A stretch of 64,000 bases of DNA from Aurantibrevibacter litoralis (GTDB lineage: Bacteria; Bacteroidota; Bacteroidia; Flavobacteriales; Flavobacteriaceae): the NCBI RefSeq assembly GCF_034651555.1, contig NZ_JAYEEQ010000003.1:186001-250000 (forward strand). Reading direction: 5' to 3'. How positions within the stretch are numbered: position 1 is the stretch's first letter; each line of letters starts with the position of its first letter. The translations under genes were made by a program, and so were the position numbers. The notes below the pieces were generated by a model that saw nothing but the letters and a program-made list of their open reading frames with translations, did not search any database and had not been told where the DNA came from. Positions 1-9,114 of this stretch are shown piece by piece.

Positions 1-1
1 T

Positions 2-1516
2 ATGATTCCGCGGTATTCTATATGGGGGGTCTTTTTTAGTTTAAGTATTTCCTGTTCCTCTCCCAAAGAAAAAAGGGCGGTGGCGCTTTATCAAAATTAT
101 TGTGGCAGTTGTCATGTATTGCCGGCCATTGACGCCTTGCCCGAAACGATTTGGGAATCTGCCATATTGCCCGAAATGGGAGCCCGTTTAGGCGTAAAGG
201 ACGCTTCATACAACAAGTTCAAAGGCGTTTCGTTTCATGAGCAAGGCCTTATTTTACAAGCAGGAGTTTATCCGTATGCACCCTTAATTTCCGAATCGGA
301 TTGGCACCTCTTAAAAAATTATGTGTTGACTTTAGCGCCGGACACCTTAGAAGCGGTTAAAGCCGGCGTGGCATCTAAAGAATTGGTACTATTTAAACCT
401 CAACCCATAAATTTGGATAGCACAAAAGGATCGCTCCTAACTTTTATGGAATATAACAAACCATTTAAGGTTTTACTAACGGGAGATTTAAGGGGTAATT
501 TACGGTCTTACGATTTTACAACAAAGCAAACCAACACCTTGATTTCGAATATGCGTAGCGGTATCACAGCCCATACGCACTTACAAGATACCTCGTATAG
601 TACTTTAGTGGGGTATTTAGATCCTTCCGAACAGGCCTTAGGGAGTATTGTTATGTGGCAAAAGGGGGAAAATACAATAATAGCCGACTCTTTGCATAGG
701 CCTGTGCATACCTTAGTTCATGATTTGGACAAGGATGGAATTGATGAGATTATAGTGAGCGAATTTGGTGATTTTACCGGTCAATTATCCCTGCTAAAAA
801 AGGATATTTCCGGAAGTTTTCTAAAAACAGTGCTATTAAAGCAACCCGGGGTAATCCGTGTTGTACCCTCAGATATGGACAAAGACGGGAAGGACGATTT
901 GGTGGTGCTTACTTCGCAAGGTAATGAAAGCATCACCATTTTATATCAAAAGGAAAACTTACAATTCGCTATGCAGCAGGCTATCCGGTTTAGTCCTGTG
1001 TATGGCAGCAGCTGGTTTGAGTTGGCAGATTACAACGGCGACGGTCATATGGACATCATTACCGTAAATGGTGATAATGCCGATAAATCGTACGTGCATA
1101 AACCCTATCACGGGATGCGAATTCATTTAAATGATGGCCAAAATAATTTTCAAGAAACCTATTTCTATCCCTTAAACGGTGCAACCCGTGTGGTTGCAAG
1201 AGATTTTGATAAGGATGGAGATATCGATTTTGGGCTGCTTTCAACTTTTCCAGATTATGATGCCAAACCTGAACTTTCATTTGTATATTTAGAAAATAAG
1301 ATGCCGCAGCACTACCATTTTCAACCGTACACTTTTACAGATGCGGCGTTAGGTCGTTGGTTTTTGATGGATGCTGCGGATGTGGACGGCGACGGCGACG
1401 AAGATATTGTGTTAAGTTCTTTTACGTATGCCTTTACGCCGGTACCTAAGAAATTATCGGATGTTTGGAAAGAAAGTGATATAGATATCCTGTGGCTCGA
1501 AAATACAGTACACTAA
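2..1516 (+). CDS. Lipoprotein with cytochrome c motif and FG-GAP/VCBS repeats
   Basis: The predicted lipoprotein has a short hydrophobic N-terminus ending at Cys18 followed by SSPKEK, so it is probably anchored in an outer membrane. A single haem-attachment motif CGSCH lies at residues 34-38, and Met59 is a possible axial ligand. The rest is a beta-propeller-like domain with five calcium-type repeats of the form DxDxDGxxD near residues 239, 289, 341, 400 and 459. In this architecture the propeller is usually a binding or scaffold domain and the haem part an electron carrier; no substrate can be read from the sequence. The ATG lies at the second base of the window, so an upstream start cannot be excluded, but the lipobox directly after it supports this start. 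The next gene begins 15 bp downstream and is probably co-transcribed. Confidence 0.85.
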   Translation: MIPRYSIWGVFFSLSISCSSPKEKRAVALYQNYCGSCHVLPAIDALPETIWESAILPEMGARLGVKDASYNKFKGVSFHEQGLILQAGVYPYAPLISESDWHLLKNYVLTLAPDTLEAVKAGVASKELVLFKPQPINLDSTKGSLLTFMEYNKPFKVLLTGDLRGNLRSYDFTTKQTNTLISNMRSGITAHTHLQDTSYSTLVGYLDPSEQALGSIVMWQKGENTIIADSLHRPVHTLVHDLDKDGIDEIIVSEFGDFTGQLSLLKKDISGSFLKTVLLKQPGVIRVVPSDMDKDGKDDLVVLTSQGNESITILYQKENLQFAMQQAIRFSPVYGSSWFELADYNGDGHMDIITVNGDNADKSYVHKPYHGMRIHLNDGQNNFQETYFYPLNGATRVVARDFDKDGDIDFGLLSTFPDYDAKPELSFVYLENKMPQHYHFQPYTFTDAALGRWFLMDAADVDGDGDEDIVLSSFTYAFTPVPKKLSDVWKESDIDILWLENTVH

Positions 1517-1531
1517 AAAAATGAGACTATC

Positions 1532-1978
1532 ATGACGCGGACATACGGCCTCATCTGGATTTTTAGTACACTGCTGTTTGGTTGCAGCCCTGTAGAAAAA
1601 GAAGACCCCTATGTATGGATTCCTATGGTGGTTACAGCAACCGCCTATAATTCGTTGCCTAACCAAACGTCTTATGAGCATTCCGGTATCACCGCTTGGG
1701 GAGATTCCTTAAAACCGGGCTTAAAGTATATTGCAGTATCCAGAGATTTGCTAAAAAAAGGACTGCAATACAATACAATGGTTAAAATTGATGGTTTTGA
1801 AGGTATTTATTTGGTCAAGGATAAAATGCATCACCGATGGCGCAATAGAATCGATATTTATATGGGATTAGACAAAAAAATAGCCAAAGAATGGGGCCGG
1901 AAAAAAATTGAAATTCAATATGCAGTTAAGAAAGATAGTGCTGCAATGACAGCACCTACGGAATCTAAAACAAAATAA
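1532..1978 (+). CDS. 3D-domain lipoprotein
   Basis: This 148-residue lipoprotein (lipobox ending at Cys18, LLFGC) carries a 3D domain, the double-psi beta-barrel fold shared with MltA-type lytic transglycosylases and YuiC/Rpf-like muralytic proteins. The recognisable segments are TATAYN near residue 36, an AVSRDLL strand, and a C-terminal IDIYMG strand near residue 109 that carries one of the family's conserved aspartates; a further Asp lies in LVKDKM. There is no separate peptidoglycan-binding domain. It follows the cytochrome/FG-GAP lipoprotein by 15 bp and precedes an amidase lipoprotein and an M14 peptidase, so a role in cell-wall turnover is a reasonable inference. Activity cannot be shown from the sequence, because many 3D proteins are uncharacterised. 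Confidence 0.8.
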   Translation: MTRTYGLIWIFSTLLFGCSPVEKEDPYVWIPMVVTATAYNSLPNQTSYEHSGITAWGDSLKPGLKYIAVSRDLLKKGLQYNTMVKIDGFEGIYLVKDKMHHRWRNRIDIYMGLDKKIAKEWGRKKIEIQYAVKKDSAAMTAPTESKTK

Positions 1979-2213
1979 ATAAGCTCGAAGCATATCAACA
2001 AGGCTTCAAAAGGAACCTTTACCGTAAGTTTCGATGTCTGCCCTTGTCCTTAAGGACGGCGATGATAATGGTAGGCATGTGTAGGAGCATCTAAATTTTG
2101 ATTAGCGTATAGAATACGTGCACAATGATCTAAAATGACCCATCAAATCCACCCGTGTTCGTAATGAATAAGTACTATGGTTATAAACCGCAACGACTAA
2201 AATAAAGGAATAC

Positions 2214-2873
2214 ATGAAGCAAATTAGAATCCTCGGTATGCTATTGCTGATAACAGCTTGTAAATCATCCCAAAAAATCGTGGATATTCCTATTTTGTTT
2301 AATGAAGAAAGGGAGCTGCTTACCCGGCAATATATGGTTCAACGGTATGGTATAGCGCAAGATACAAGTACTATTGTACCCAAGATGATTGTGCTGCATT
2401 GGACAGCTATACCAACGTTAAAAGGATCTTTCTCAGCCTTTAATCAGCCTACGCTACCAAATTGGAGGCCGGAATTAGAAGGTGTAAGTGGCCTTAATGT
2501 GTCTTCTCAGTTTTTGGTAGATCAGGACGGAACCATATATCGCTTAATGCCGGAAACTACTATGGCGCGGCATGTAATCGGGCTTAATCATAGTGCTATC
2601 GGGATCGAAAATGTAGGAGGCACTGAGGAACGTCCGCTGACACGAGCTCAAAAAAAAGCCAACATTTGGTTGGTTCACTATTTGAAACGCAAATATCCCA
2701 TCGATTACCTTATTGGCCATTATGAATACACCCAATTTGAGCAGCATGCGTTATGGCTAGAAAAAGATAGTGCCTACCGAACGCAAAAGACCGATCCCGG
2801 AAAAGAATTTCTACGGAAGGTAAAAAAAGCTACCAAAAATCTTAATTTTAAACCCACACCAAAAATAAAGTGA
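2214..2873 (+). CDS. N-acetylmuramoyl-L-alanine amidase (Amidase_2) lipoprotein
   Basis: A lipoprotein (LLITAC, Cys16) with an Amidase_2/PGRP domain spanning about residues 55-200. Zinc-ligand candidates are His62 in LHWTA, His169 in IGHYEY and Asp194 in KTDPG; Glu132 in IGIENVG matches the catalytic Glu region of AmpD-type enzymes. Such enzymes cleave the bond between MurNAc and the stem peptide. The lipoprotein signal places it in the envelope, unlike cytosolic AmpD. The M14 peptidase gene begins only 4 bp after its stop codon, so the two are almost certainly one transcript, and a joint role in muropeptide or peptide trimming is likely. The 235-bp gap upstream shows no convincing gene. Confidence 0.88.
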   Translation: MKQIRILGMLLLITACKSSQKIVDIPILFNEERELLTRQYMVQRYGIAQDTSTIVPKMIVLHWTAIPTLKGSFSAFNQPTLPNWRPELEGVSGLNVSSQFLVDQDGTIYRLMPETTMARHVIGLNHSAIGIENVGGTEERPLTRAQKKANIWLVHYLKRKYPIDYLIGHYEYTQFEQHALWLEKDSAYRTQKTDPGKEFLRKVKKATKNLNFKPTPKIK

Positions 2874-2877
2874 ACCA

Positions 2878-4347
2878 ATGAAAATAAAATATCTACTAGT
2901 GCTATTGGCTTTAGGCTATGTTTGTAATGCCTTCGGACAATTAAATAATGTAACTTCGGCCTTATACGATAGCTACGAAAAATACCAAGAAAGTACGCTC
3001 GCCGAGCGTCGTATAAAACATTCAGAGCTACAGCCTTTAATAGCTAAACTTAAAGCTGTAGATGAATTCACTGTTGCAAAAGTGGGAGAGTCTATTGAAG
3101 GGCGCAGTATTTCACTTATCAGTATTGGCACAGGGGAAACAGATGTATTTTTATGGTCGCAAATGCACGGCAATGAGCCTACGGCAACCCAAGCCATTTT
3201 TGATATTTTTAATTTTTTACAAAGTGATGATTTTGTAGCAGAGAAAAAGGAAATGCTAGCGGCGCTTACCCTCCACTTTTTACCCATGCTGAATCCGGAT
3301 GGTGCAGAAAACTTTCAGCGAAGGAATACGCTGGGAATCGATATCAACAGGGATGCCCTGCAACTACAATCTCCGGAAAGTAGAATTTTGAAAAGAGTGC
3401 GAGATAGTTTGCAGGCCGATTTTGGTTTTAACTTGCACGACCAAAGCACCTATTATAATGCGGAGCGGACAGAAAAACCGGCGACAATATCATATTTGGC
3501 ACCGGCTTTTAACTATGAAAAGGACATCAATACCGTTCGTGCCAATGCCATGAAGGTTATCGTGTATATGAACAGCATCATACAAAATTACGCACCGGGT
3601 CAGGTAGGTCGGTATAACGATGATTTTGAACCCCGAGCTTTTGGCGACAATATTCAGAAATGGGGCACCAGTGCAATTTTAATTGAATCGGGTGGATATC
3701 CCAATGATATTGAAAAACAAGAAATTAGAAAGCTTAATTACGTCTCCATTTTATCTGCCCTAGCTACTATTGCCAACAAAAGTTATATGAATATACCTGT
3801 TGCCGATTATGAAAAGATACCGGAAAACGACCGAAAACTTTTTGACCTTAAAATAGAAGGGGTAACCTACCATCTGCTTGGAAAAGACTATAGGTTGGAT
3901 ATAGGCATTAATCGTGTCGAAAATGATTTTCCAGGGAATAAAGATTTTTATGTGGCTGGACAAATAGCAGATCAGGGCGATTTATCGACCTATTATGGCT
4001 ATGAAACCTTTGATGCCAATACCTACAGGTTAAAAGAAGGGAAATTGGTTCCGGAAATAATTAAATCCATTGACGTCTTATCCAAAATGGATATTTTGCA
4101 ACTTTTAAAATCGGGTTACACCCATGTACGGGTAGAAAATGTACCAAATAATATAAAGCATGTGACCCTTCCGATACATGTGGTAAGTGCCAACTACAAA
4201 CGGCGCAATCTAAAACTACAGCCCGGTGCAAATGCTACCTTTTTATTAGAAAAGGAAGGTGAAATACGATATGCCGTTATGAACGGCTATCTTATAGATT
4301 TAACTACAGGAACTAGTGATTTTAAAAACGCCTTAATGCTTAAATAG
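2878..4347 (+). CDS. Secreted M14 family zinc carboxypeptidase
   Basis: A 489-residue protein with a Sec signal peptide (cleavage probably after FGQ, residue 21) and an M14 metallocarboxypeptidase domain. Zinc ligands are His97 and Glu100 (MHGNE) and His187 (NLHDQ), with Asn157/Arg158 (INRDA) for the substrate carboxylate and Glu270 (LIESGG) as general base, so the active site looks complete. A C-terminal region of about 200 residues has no catalytic motif and may be a beta-sandwich accessory domain. It is paralogous to the cytoplasmic M14 protein at 45311-46423, sharing NPDG, LNRDA/INRDA, QSPESRIL-like and NLHDQ segments. The gene lies 4 bp downstream of an amidase gene. Confidence 0.9.
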   Translation: MKIKYLLVLLALGYVCNAFGQLNNVTSALYDSYEKYQESTLAERRIKHSELQPLIAKLKAVDEFTVAKVGESIEGRSISLISIGTGETDVFLWSQMHGNEPTATQAIFDIFNFLQSDDFVAEKKEMLAALTLHFLPMLNPDGAENFQRRNTLGIDINRDALQLQSPESRILKRVRDSLQADFGFNLHDQSTYYNAERTEKPATISYLAPAFNYEKDINTVRANAMKVIVYMNSIIQNYAPGQVGRYNDDFEPRAFGDNIQKWGTSAILIESGGYPNDIEKQEIRKLNYVSILSALATIANKSYMNIPVADYEKIPENDRKLFDLKIEGVTYHLLGKDYRLDIGINRVENDFPGNKDFYVAGQIADQGDLSTYYGYETFDANTYRLKEGKLVPEIIKSIDVLSKMDILQLLKSGYTHVRVENVPNNIKHVTLPIHVVSANYKRRNLKLQPGANATFLLEKEGEIRYAVMNGYLIDLTTGTSDFKNALMLK

Positions 4348-4374
4348 GCCTTATTTATAGGCAGGCATATTCAA

Positions 4375-4407
4375 AGAAAAAAGAGTACCCTTTACGGAAC
4401 TCCTTTT
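4375..4407. terminator. Probable bidirectional terminator between convergent genes
   Basis: An imperfect hairpin sits between the convergent M14 and vWA genes. GAGTACC (4383-4389) pairs with GGAACTC (4396-4402) with one A-A mismatch, flanked by an A-rich stretch on the left and TTTT on the right. Both strands therefore have a stem followed by a U-run. Confidence 0.55.
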
Positions 4408-4425
4408 AATAGGTATTTCGTTTTG

Positions 4426-5523
4426 TTATTCGCAACCTCCCGTAAATCCTTTGGCGTTAAACTTAGATTGTACCGCACCTTGGCGGCTGCCGTCTCTTAC
4501 CTGTATTGCCAAGTTACTTTCCCCGCTGCCATCGCGTTTGGGCGTACAGTACTCAAATAAGTAAAAACTGTTGGCACGCTCCGAAATACGTAAGGAAATA
4601 GCGTTGAACGTATTTTCTAGTTCGGCTTTGTTTCCGGCAAAAACGCTAAAGGTTTTGCCGATATCTTCTAATACTTGAGTATCTATTTCCGCACCTAGTC
4701 CGATACTGAAGAACGAAATATTAGGATTGGCTTCATTAACTTTTTTTAGAGCGGCATCCTTGGTAAAACGAGACGCTTGGTCTGTACCGTCGGTAAAAAT
4801 AACTACCGAGGCTGCACTAATAATATCTTGATTGGCACTTTCCCGTAAAAGATTGGAGGCAATATCCGTTGCTTTAATAACAGCCCCATACAAATCTGTG
4901 GACGGATCCTTGCTAATATCGGTTGTAATGCCTTCTATAGCAGTTATTAATGCGTCCTTGGAAGCCGTAAGCGGATTTAATAAATGTAATTTGTTTTCAC
5001 CATCAAACCAATAAATCGCCATTTTAAAGGCCTCTTGAGTAGTTTGCGGCATTACATTATTCACAAAACTTATCGAAGCCAATTTTAATTCAGGCAGGCT
5101 GCTGCTCAGGACACTATTGCTTAAATCGAGCACCAAAATGGTCTTGCTGTTAAATACTTGAGCATTGGGAGAAATTCTCGCAAAAGATTCCGATGTAGAA
5201 ATGGTATTAAAACAATCGTCATTACGACCCTGTTCGTAAATTGTAAATTGATTCGCTGTTAATCCTGGCACCGGTGCCCCATTCGTGTCAGATACTTTAA
5301 ACAAAATAGAAACCTTACCCGGGAGCGTTGTAAATTGGTCTTGTATCGATAATATCAGTTGATTTTCGCCCAGATTTAAGCAGTTGTCAACGGGCTTACC
5401 CGCTCCTAAATCACCATTAAGATTAGGATTAAAAGAAACGTCATCATCGGCATTTCCGCAGGAAAAAAAAAGAAAAGTGGCTATAAAAAGGGTGCTGATC
5501 TTTTGATAAAATTTCATCTTCAA
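4426..5523 (-). CDS. von Willebrand factor A domain lipoprotein
   Basis: A lipoprotein (FLFFSC, Cys22) of 365 residues. After about 110 residues with a beta-sandwich-like appearance it has a vWA domain with a MIDAS-type metal site: DLSNS in ILVLDLSNSV and a later FTDGTDQ segment. vWA proteins bind partners through a bound metal ion. No enzymatic motif is visible and the partner is unknown. It is divergent from the YdjC-type gene (146 bp apart) and convergent with the M14 gene, so it appears to be monocistronic. A serum-opacity or adhesion role would be a guess. Confidence 0.85.
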   Translation of the reverse strand: MKMKFYQKISTLFIATFLFFSCGNADDDVSFNPNLNGDLGAGKPVDNCLNLGENQLILSIQDQFTTLPGKVSILFKVSDTNGAPVPGLTANQFTIYEQGRNDDCFNTISTSESFARISPNAQVFNSKTILVLDLSNSVLSSSLPELKLASISFVNNVMPQTTQEAFKMAIYWFDGENKLHLLNPLTASKDALITAIEGITTDISKDPSTDLYGAVIKATDIASNLLRESANQDIISAASVVIFTDGTDQASRFTKDAALKKVNEANPNISFFSIGLGAEIDTQVLEDIGKTFSVFAGNKAELENTFNAISLRISERANSFYLFEYCTPKRDGSGESNLAIQVRDGSRQGAVQSKFNAKGFTGGCE

Positions 5524-5669
5524 ATAAATTAATGTTCGGCTATGAAACGTCCATTTGTGGATAAAATTATATATCTTTCAATAAAGTTTGTTAATAATTG
5601 TTAAAGCGGATTGATAGTTGCCTGAATATACTGTAACTAATTTATTTTCAATATGTAAATAATATCTTC

Positions 5670-6602
5670 ATGAACTCTAAATTCATTTTGAATGCCTTAT
5701 TTCTGTTGTTTTTTGCACCCCTATTTTCGCAAAGTTTAACTGTAGCAGAACGTTTGGGTTATGCTAAAGACGCTAAATTGCTTATCATTCATGCCGATGA
5801 CTTGGGTGTAACTCATTCAGAAAACCGAGCCAGTATAGCCGGTTTAGAGGAAACACCTGTTAACTCGGCCAGCATTATGGTGCCTTGTCCTTGGTTTCCC
5901 GAAATTGCAGCCTATGCCCGAAAGAACAAGGGAGCCGATTTAGGACTGCACCTTACCTTAACAAGTGAATGGAAATACTATAAATGGGGACCTGTAACCT
6001 CAACCGACGTGGTACCGAGTTTAGTGAACGAAGATGGGTATTTCTATAGCTCCGTAGATAGCCTAATTGCGCATGCTTCTCCGAAACATGTGGAAATTGA
6101 ATTGCGAAACCAAGTTAAAAAAGCGTATCAATTTGGCATTGACGTTACCCATTTAGATGCGCATATGGGTGCTGCGGTGAGCACTCCTAAATTTCTTGAA
6201 GTTTATATTAAAATAGGGAAGGAATTTCAGCTTCCGGTACTTTTAGATGGTAGAATTTATACTATGGGCAGTACCATAACCGAATTACTTAATGAAACTG
6301 ACGTTGTTGCCGACGCCATTCCCACCAAATTACCCGAAGATCAGGAAAAAGGAACGCATCAATACTACGAGACACTTTTAAACAATTTGAACCCCGGACT
6401 TAATTGTTTGTTGATTCATCTCGCTTTTGACGATGCAGAAATGCAAGCCGTTACGGTAGATCATCCCGAATGGGGAGCGGCATGGCGCCAAGCCGATTAT
6501 GAGTTCTTTTCTGATACCGCAAATGATGCCTTGTTGAAAGAAAATAACATTGTATTGGTCACTTGGCGAGAGATACGAGATAAAATAGTGAGGGGAAAGT
6601 GA
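5670..6602 (+). CDS. Secreted ChbG/YdjC-family carbohydrate deacetylase
   Basis: A 310-residue protein with a signal peptide (cleavage near LFSQS, residue 20) and the YdjC/ChbG fold. Diagnostic motifs are HADDLG at 41-46, a GLHLTLTSEW segment, and HLDAHMG near residue 160. The Asp and His residues are those that bind the metal in this family. Known members remove acetyl groups from diacetylchitobiose-like sugars (ChbG) or hopanoid precursors (HpnK). The secreted location here suggests an extracellular or periplasmic acetylated glycan. The substrate cannot be identified. Neighbours are not sugar operon genes, although a GH18 glycosidase occurs elsewhere in the window. Confidence 0.85.
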   Translation: MNSKFILNALFLLFFAPLFSQSLTVAERLGYAKDAKLLIIHADDLGVTHSENRASIAGLEETPVNSASIMVPCPWFPEIAAYARKNKGADLGLHLTLTSEWKYYKWGPVTSTDVVPSLVNEDGYFYSSVDSLIAHASPKHVEIELRNQVKKAYQFGIDVTHLDAHMGAAVSTPKFLEVYIKIGKEFQLPVLLDGRIYTMGSTITELLNETDVVADAIPTKLPEDQEKGTHQYYETLLNNLNPGLNCLLIHLAFDDAEMQAVTVDHPEWGAAWRQADYEFFSDTANDALLKENNIVLVTWREIRDKIVRGK

Positions 6603-6725
6603 GGTTTTTTACCTTCTACGCATATTTTTTAGGTTCATGATAAGGTGTCTCTATACAAATTGTGGCTCCATCTGGTGCCGTAACCCTAAAAAACCCGTAA
6701 TTTAGAGCGTTTTAACCAACCTCTG

Positions 6726-6754
6726 TTTGTGTTTAATGAATAGCTTTATATTTG
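6726..6754 (+). promoter_or_regulatory. Bacteroidota-type promoter, decides the downstream start
   Basis: TTTG at 6726-6729 and TATATTTG at 6747-6754 are separated by 17 bp, matching the Bacteroidota -33/-7 consensus TTTG...TAnnTTTG. Transcription would begin near 6761. That excludes the ATG at 6736 and any TTG start at 6727 and leaves ATG 6793 as the first usable start. Confidence 0.75.
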
Positions 6755-6792
6755 GCCGTAATGCATATTGTTCCGATGTGCCCTATCTAAGA

Positions 6793-8958
6793 ATGGGCCT
6801 GTTCCTTTTTTTTATAGCGCTCTTTTCCCCATTACATGCCCAAAAAAAGAATGAGTCTTTTAAGATACACATCCGTAAAACCGTATTTCCGATCATACTC
6901 GATGGCGTGGGCGATGAACAAGCTTGGAAAGATACCGATGTGGCCAAAGATTTTTTTATGGTGCTGCCCATGGACACGGGAAAAGCCCAAGAAACCACCG
7001 AGATACGGATGACGTATGATACTGAAAACCTGTACGTACTAGCCACTTTTTACAACGCTACCAAAGCGGCCTATTTTGTAGAATCGCTTCGTAGGGATTT
7101 TATTTTTGGTAAAAACGACAATTTCTTACTCTTTTTAGATCCGTTTAACAACCAAACAACCGGTTTTTCCTTTGGTGCCAATGCCTTTGGAGCGCAATGG
7201 GACGGAACCATGTACAATGGAGGAAACGTGGATTTGAACTGGGACACCAAATGGCGATCCGAGGTAACCCAGGACGATGAAAAGTGGGTGCTGGAAATGG
7301 CCATCCCGTTTAAATCCATTCGCTATGAAGCCGATGTTACCGAATGGGGTATAAATTTCAGCCGGCTCGATCTTAAATCGGGTGAAAAATCGAGTTGGAC
7401 ACCCATTCCCCGCCAATTTCCAACGGCTTCCCTAGCCTATACCGGGGTGTTGGTTTGGGATGCCCCACCACCTTCGCCCGGCACTAATATTTCCCTAATC
7501 CCTTATGTTTTAGGGAGCTCAACGAGGGATGTTCTTGCCAATGGCGATACCGAATTGGATGGTAAAATAGGGGGCGATCTAAAATGGAGCCTTACCTCAT
7601 CTTTAAATTTGGATGTTACCGTGAATCCCGATTTTTCGCAAGTGGAAGTGGACAGGCAGGTAACCAATCTGGATCGATTCGAGCTTTTTTTTCCGGAACG
7701 CCGACAGTTCTTTTTAGAAAATGGCGATCTGTTTGCCAATTTTGGCTATACCAATATTCGTCCGTTCTTTTCAAGGCGCATTGGCTTGGGGGTTCCTATT
7801 GATGCTGGGGTTCGACTTAGTGGTAATCTCAATGAAAAGTGGCGTTTGGGGGTCATGGATATCCAAACATCGAGCATTGATCATATAGGGTTGCCCAATC
7901 AAAATTTTGGTGTTGTTTCCCTACAGCGAAGAATGTTCAGCAGATCTAATATCAATTTATTGTTTGTAAATAAAGAATCACTAAACTACCCTATCGACAA
8001 CGATTCCATCCGCACCATCTTTCCAAAATTTAACCGCAATTTGGGATTGGAGTACAATTTGGCCTCCCCGAACAATTTATGGACCGGAAAAGCTTTCTTT
8101 TTACAATCCTATGCTCCAGGAAAAATCGGTAATGGAATTACCCAGGCAGCCCATTTGGAATATAAAAGTAGGCACTGGAATTGGCGTATTCAAGAAGAAT
8201 GGGTGGAAGAAAAGTATACAGCAGAAGTGGGCTTTGTACCCAGACGAGGCTATGTGAACATCAATTCTTTTGCAGGGTATTTGTTTTTTCCAAAGGAGGG
8301 TTTTATCCTAAGCCATGGACCGAGGCTAAACGGCAGTTATTTTTTTACAGAAGACCTAAAGCGAACCGACAATTTTAATGCGATGGAATATTTGGTAGAA
8401 TTCAGAAGTCGCAGCACCTTAAATATGGCGTTCCAAAATGAACAGATAGAACTGCTTGCTCCTTTCGATCCTACGCGATCGGGAAAGGACTCCTTGGCTA
8501 CCGGAACAAAAAGTAATTGGAACGGTATCTCGATCGATTTTGTGTCTAAACCCCAAAGCCTCTTTACCTATGCTATTGGCGGACGCTATGGGGGCTATTA
8601 CCTCCATGGGAACCGTACGAGTATTGCCAGTGAGTTGGGATATCGTTTTCAACCTTTTGTAAGTCTTAGTGCCAATGTTAATTACAATCAAATCAATATG
8701 CCAGATCCGTGGAACAAAACCGAATTTTGGCTCGTGGGCTCCGAAGTAGACATCACTTTTACCAATACCCTGTTTTTTGCCAATTTGTTCCAGTACAATG
8801 AGCAAACTAAAAATTTCAATCTCAACTCCCGGTTTCAATGGCGTTACAAGCCGGCTTCGGACCTGTTTTTGGTCTATACCAATAATTATCTAACGGCTCC
8901 CTTTACGGGGAGGGATTGGTCTATCACTCTTAAAATGACCTATTGGCTGAATTTATAA
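6793..8958 (+). CDS. DUF5916 outer-membrane protein with CBM9-like N-terminal domain
   Basis: With the ATG at 6793 the product has 721 residues and begins with a signal peptide (MGLFLFFIALFSPLHAQ). Starting further upstream would add residues lying before or inside the promoter at 6726-6754, so I prefer 6793. The first 200 residues resemble the carbohydrate-binding family 9-like domain of DUF5916 proteins (DGVGDEQAW, then a FLDPFNNQTTGF segment). The remainder is a long beta-rich region with many alternating aromatic residues and a final aromatic-ended strand (MTYWLNL), consistent with an outer-membrane barrel. Function of the family is not established. The gene stands alone. Confidence 0.85.
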   Translation: MGLFLFFIALFSPLHAQKKNESFKIHIRKTVFPIILDGVGDEQAWKDTDVAKDFFMVLPMDTGKAQETTEIRMTYDTENLYVLATFYNATKAAYFVESLRRDFIFGKNDNFLLFLDPFNNQTTGFSFGANAFGAQWDGTMYNGGNVDLNWDTKWRSEVTQDDEKWVLEMAIPFKSIRYEADVTEWGINFSRLDLKSGEKSSWTPIPRQFPTASLAYTGVLVWDAPPPSPGTNISLIPYVLGSSTRDVLANGDTELDGKIGGDLKWSLTSSLNLDVTVNPDFSQVEVDRQVTNLDRFELFFPERRQFFLENGDLFANFGYTNIRPFFSRRIGLGVPIDAGVRLSGNLNEKWRLGVMDIQTSSIDHIGLPNQNFGVVSLQRRMFSRSNINLLFVNKESLNYPIDNDSIRTIFPKFNRNLGLEYNLASPNNLWTGKAFFLQSYAPGKIGNGITQAAHLEYKSRHWNWRIQEEWVEEKYTAEVGFVPRRGYVNINSFAGYLFFPKEGFILSHGPRLNGSYFFTEDLKRTDNFNAMEYLVEFRSRSTLNMAFQNEQIELLAPFDPTRSGKDSLATGTKSNWNGISIDFVSKPQSLFTYAIGGRYGGYYLHGNRTSIASELGYRFQPFVSLSANVNYNQINMPDPWNKTEFWLVGSEVDITFTNTLFFANLFQYNEQTKNFNLNSRFQWRYKPASDLFLVYTNNYLTAPFTGRDWSITLKMTYWLNL

Positions 8959-9114
8959 AGCACATTTCCCTAAGGATTCCTCTTTAAAAATCTGTTAAAT
9001 ACATGGAAGCCCCTGATAATTTGAATACCTTTATAGCAATCGTTATTCCTTATTGATAACCTAAGTTTTTTAGAAGGAAGCGAACAGTATAGTAAAAATC
9101 ATTATACCCATATT

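Noticed and set aside
1979..2213. Possible gene remnant with a KDGDDNGRH-like run near 2055
   Set aside because: No continuous frame and no identifiable family; may be decayed coding sequence but cannot be supported.
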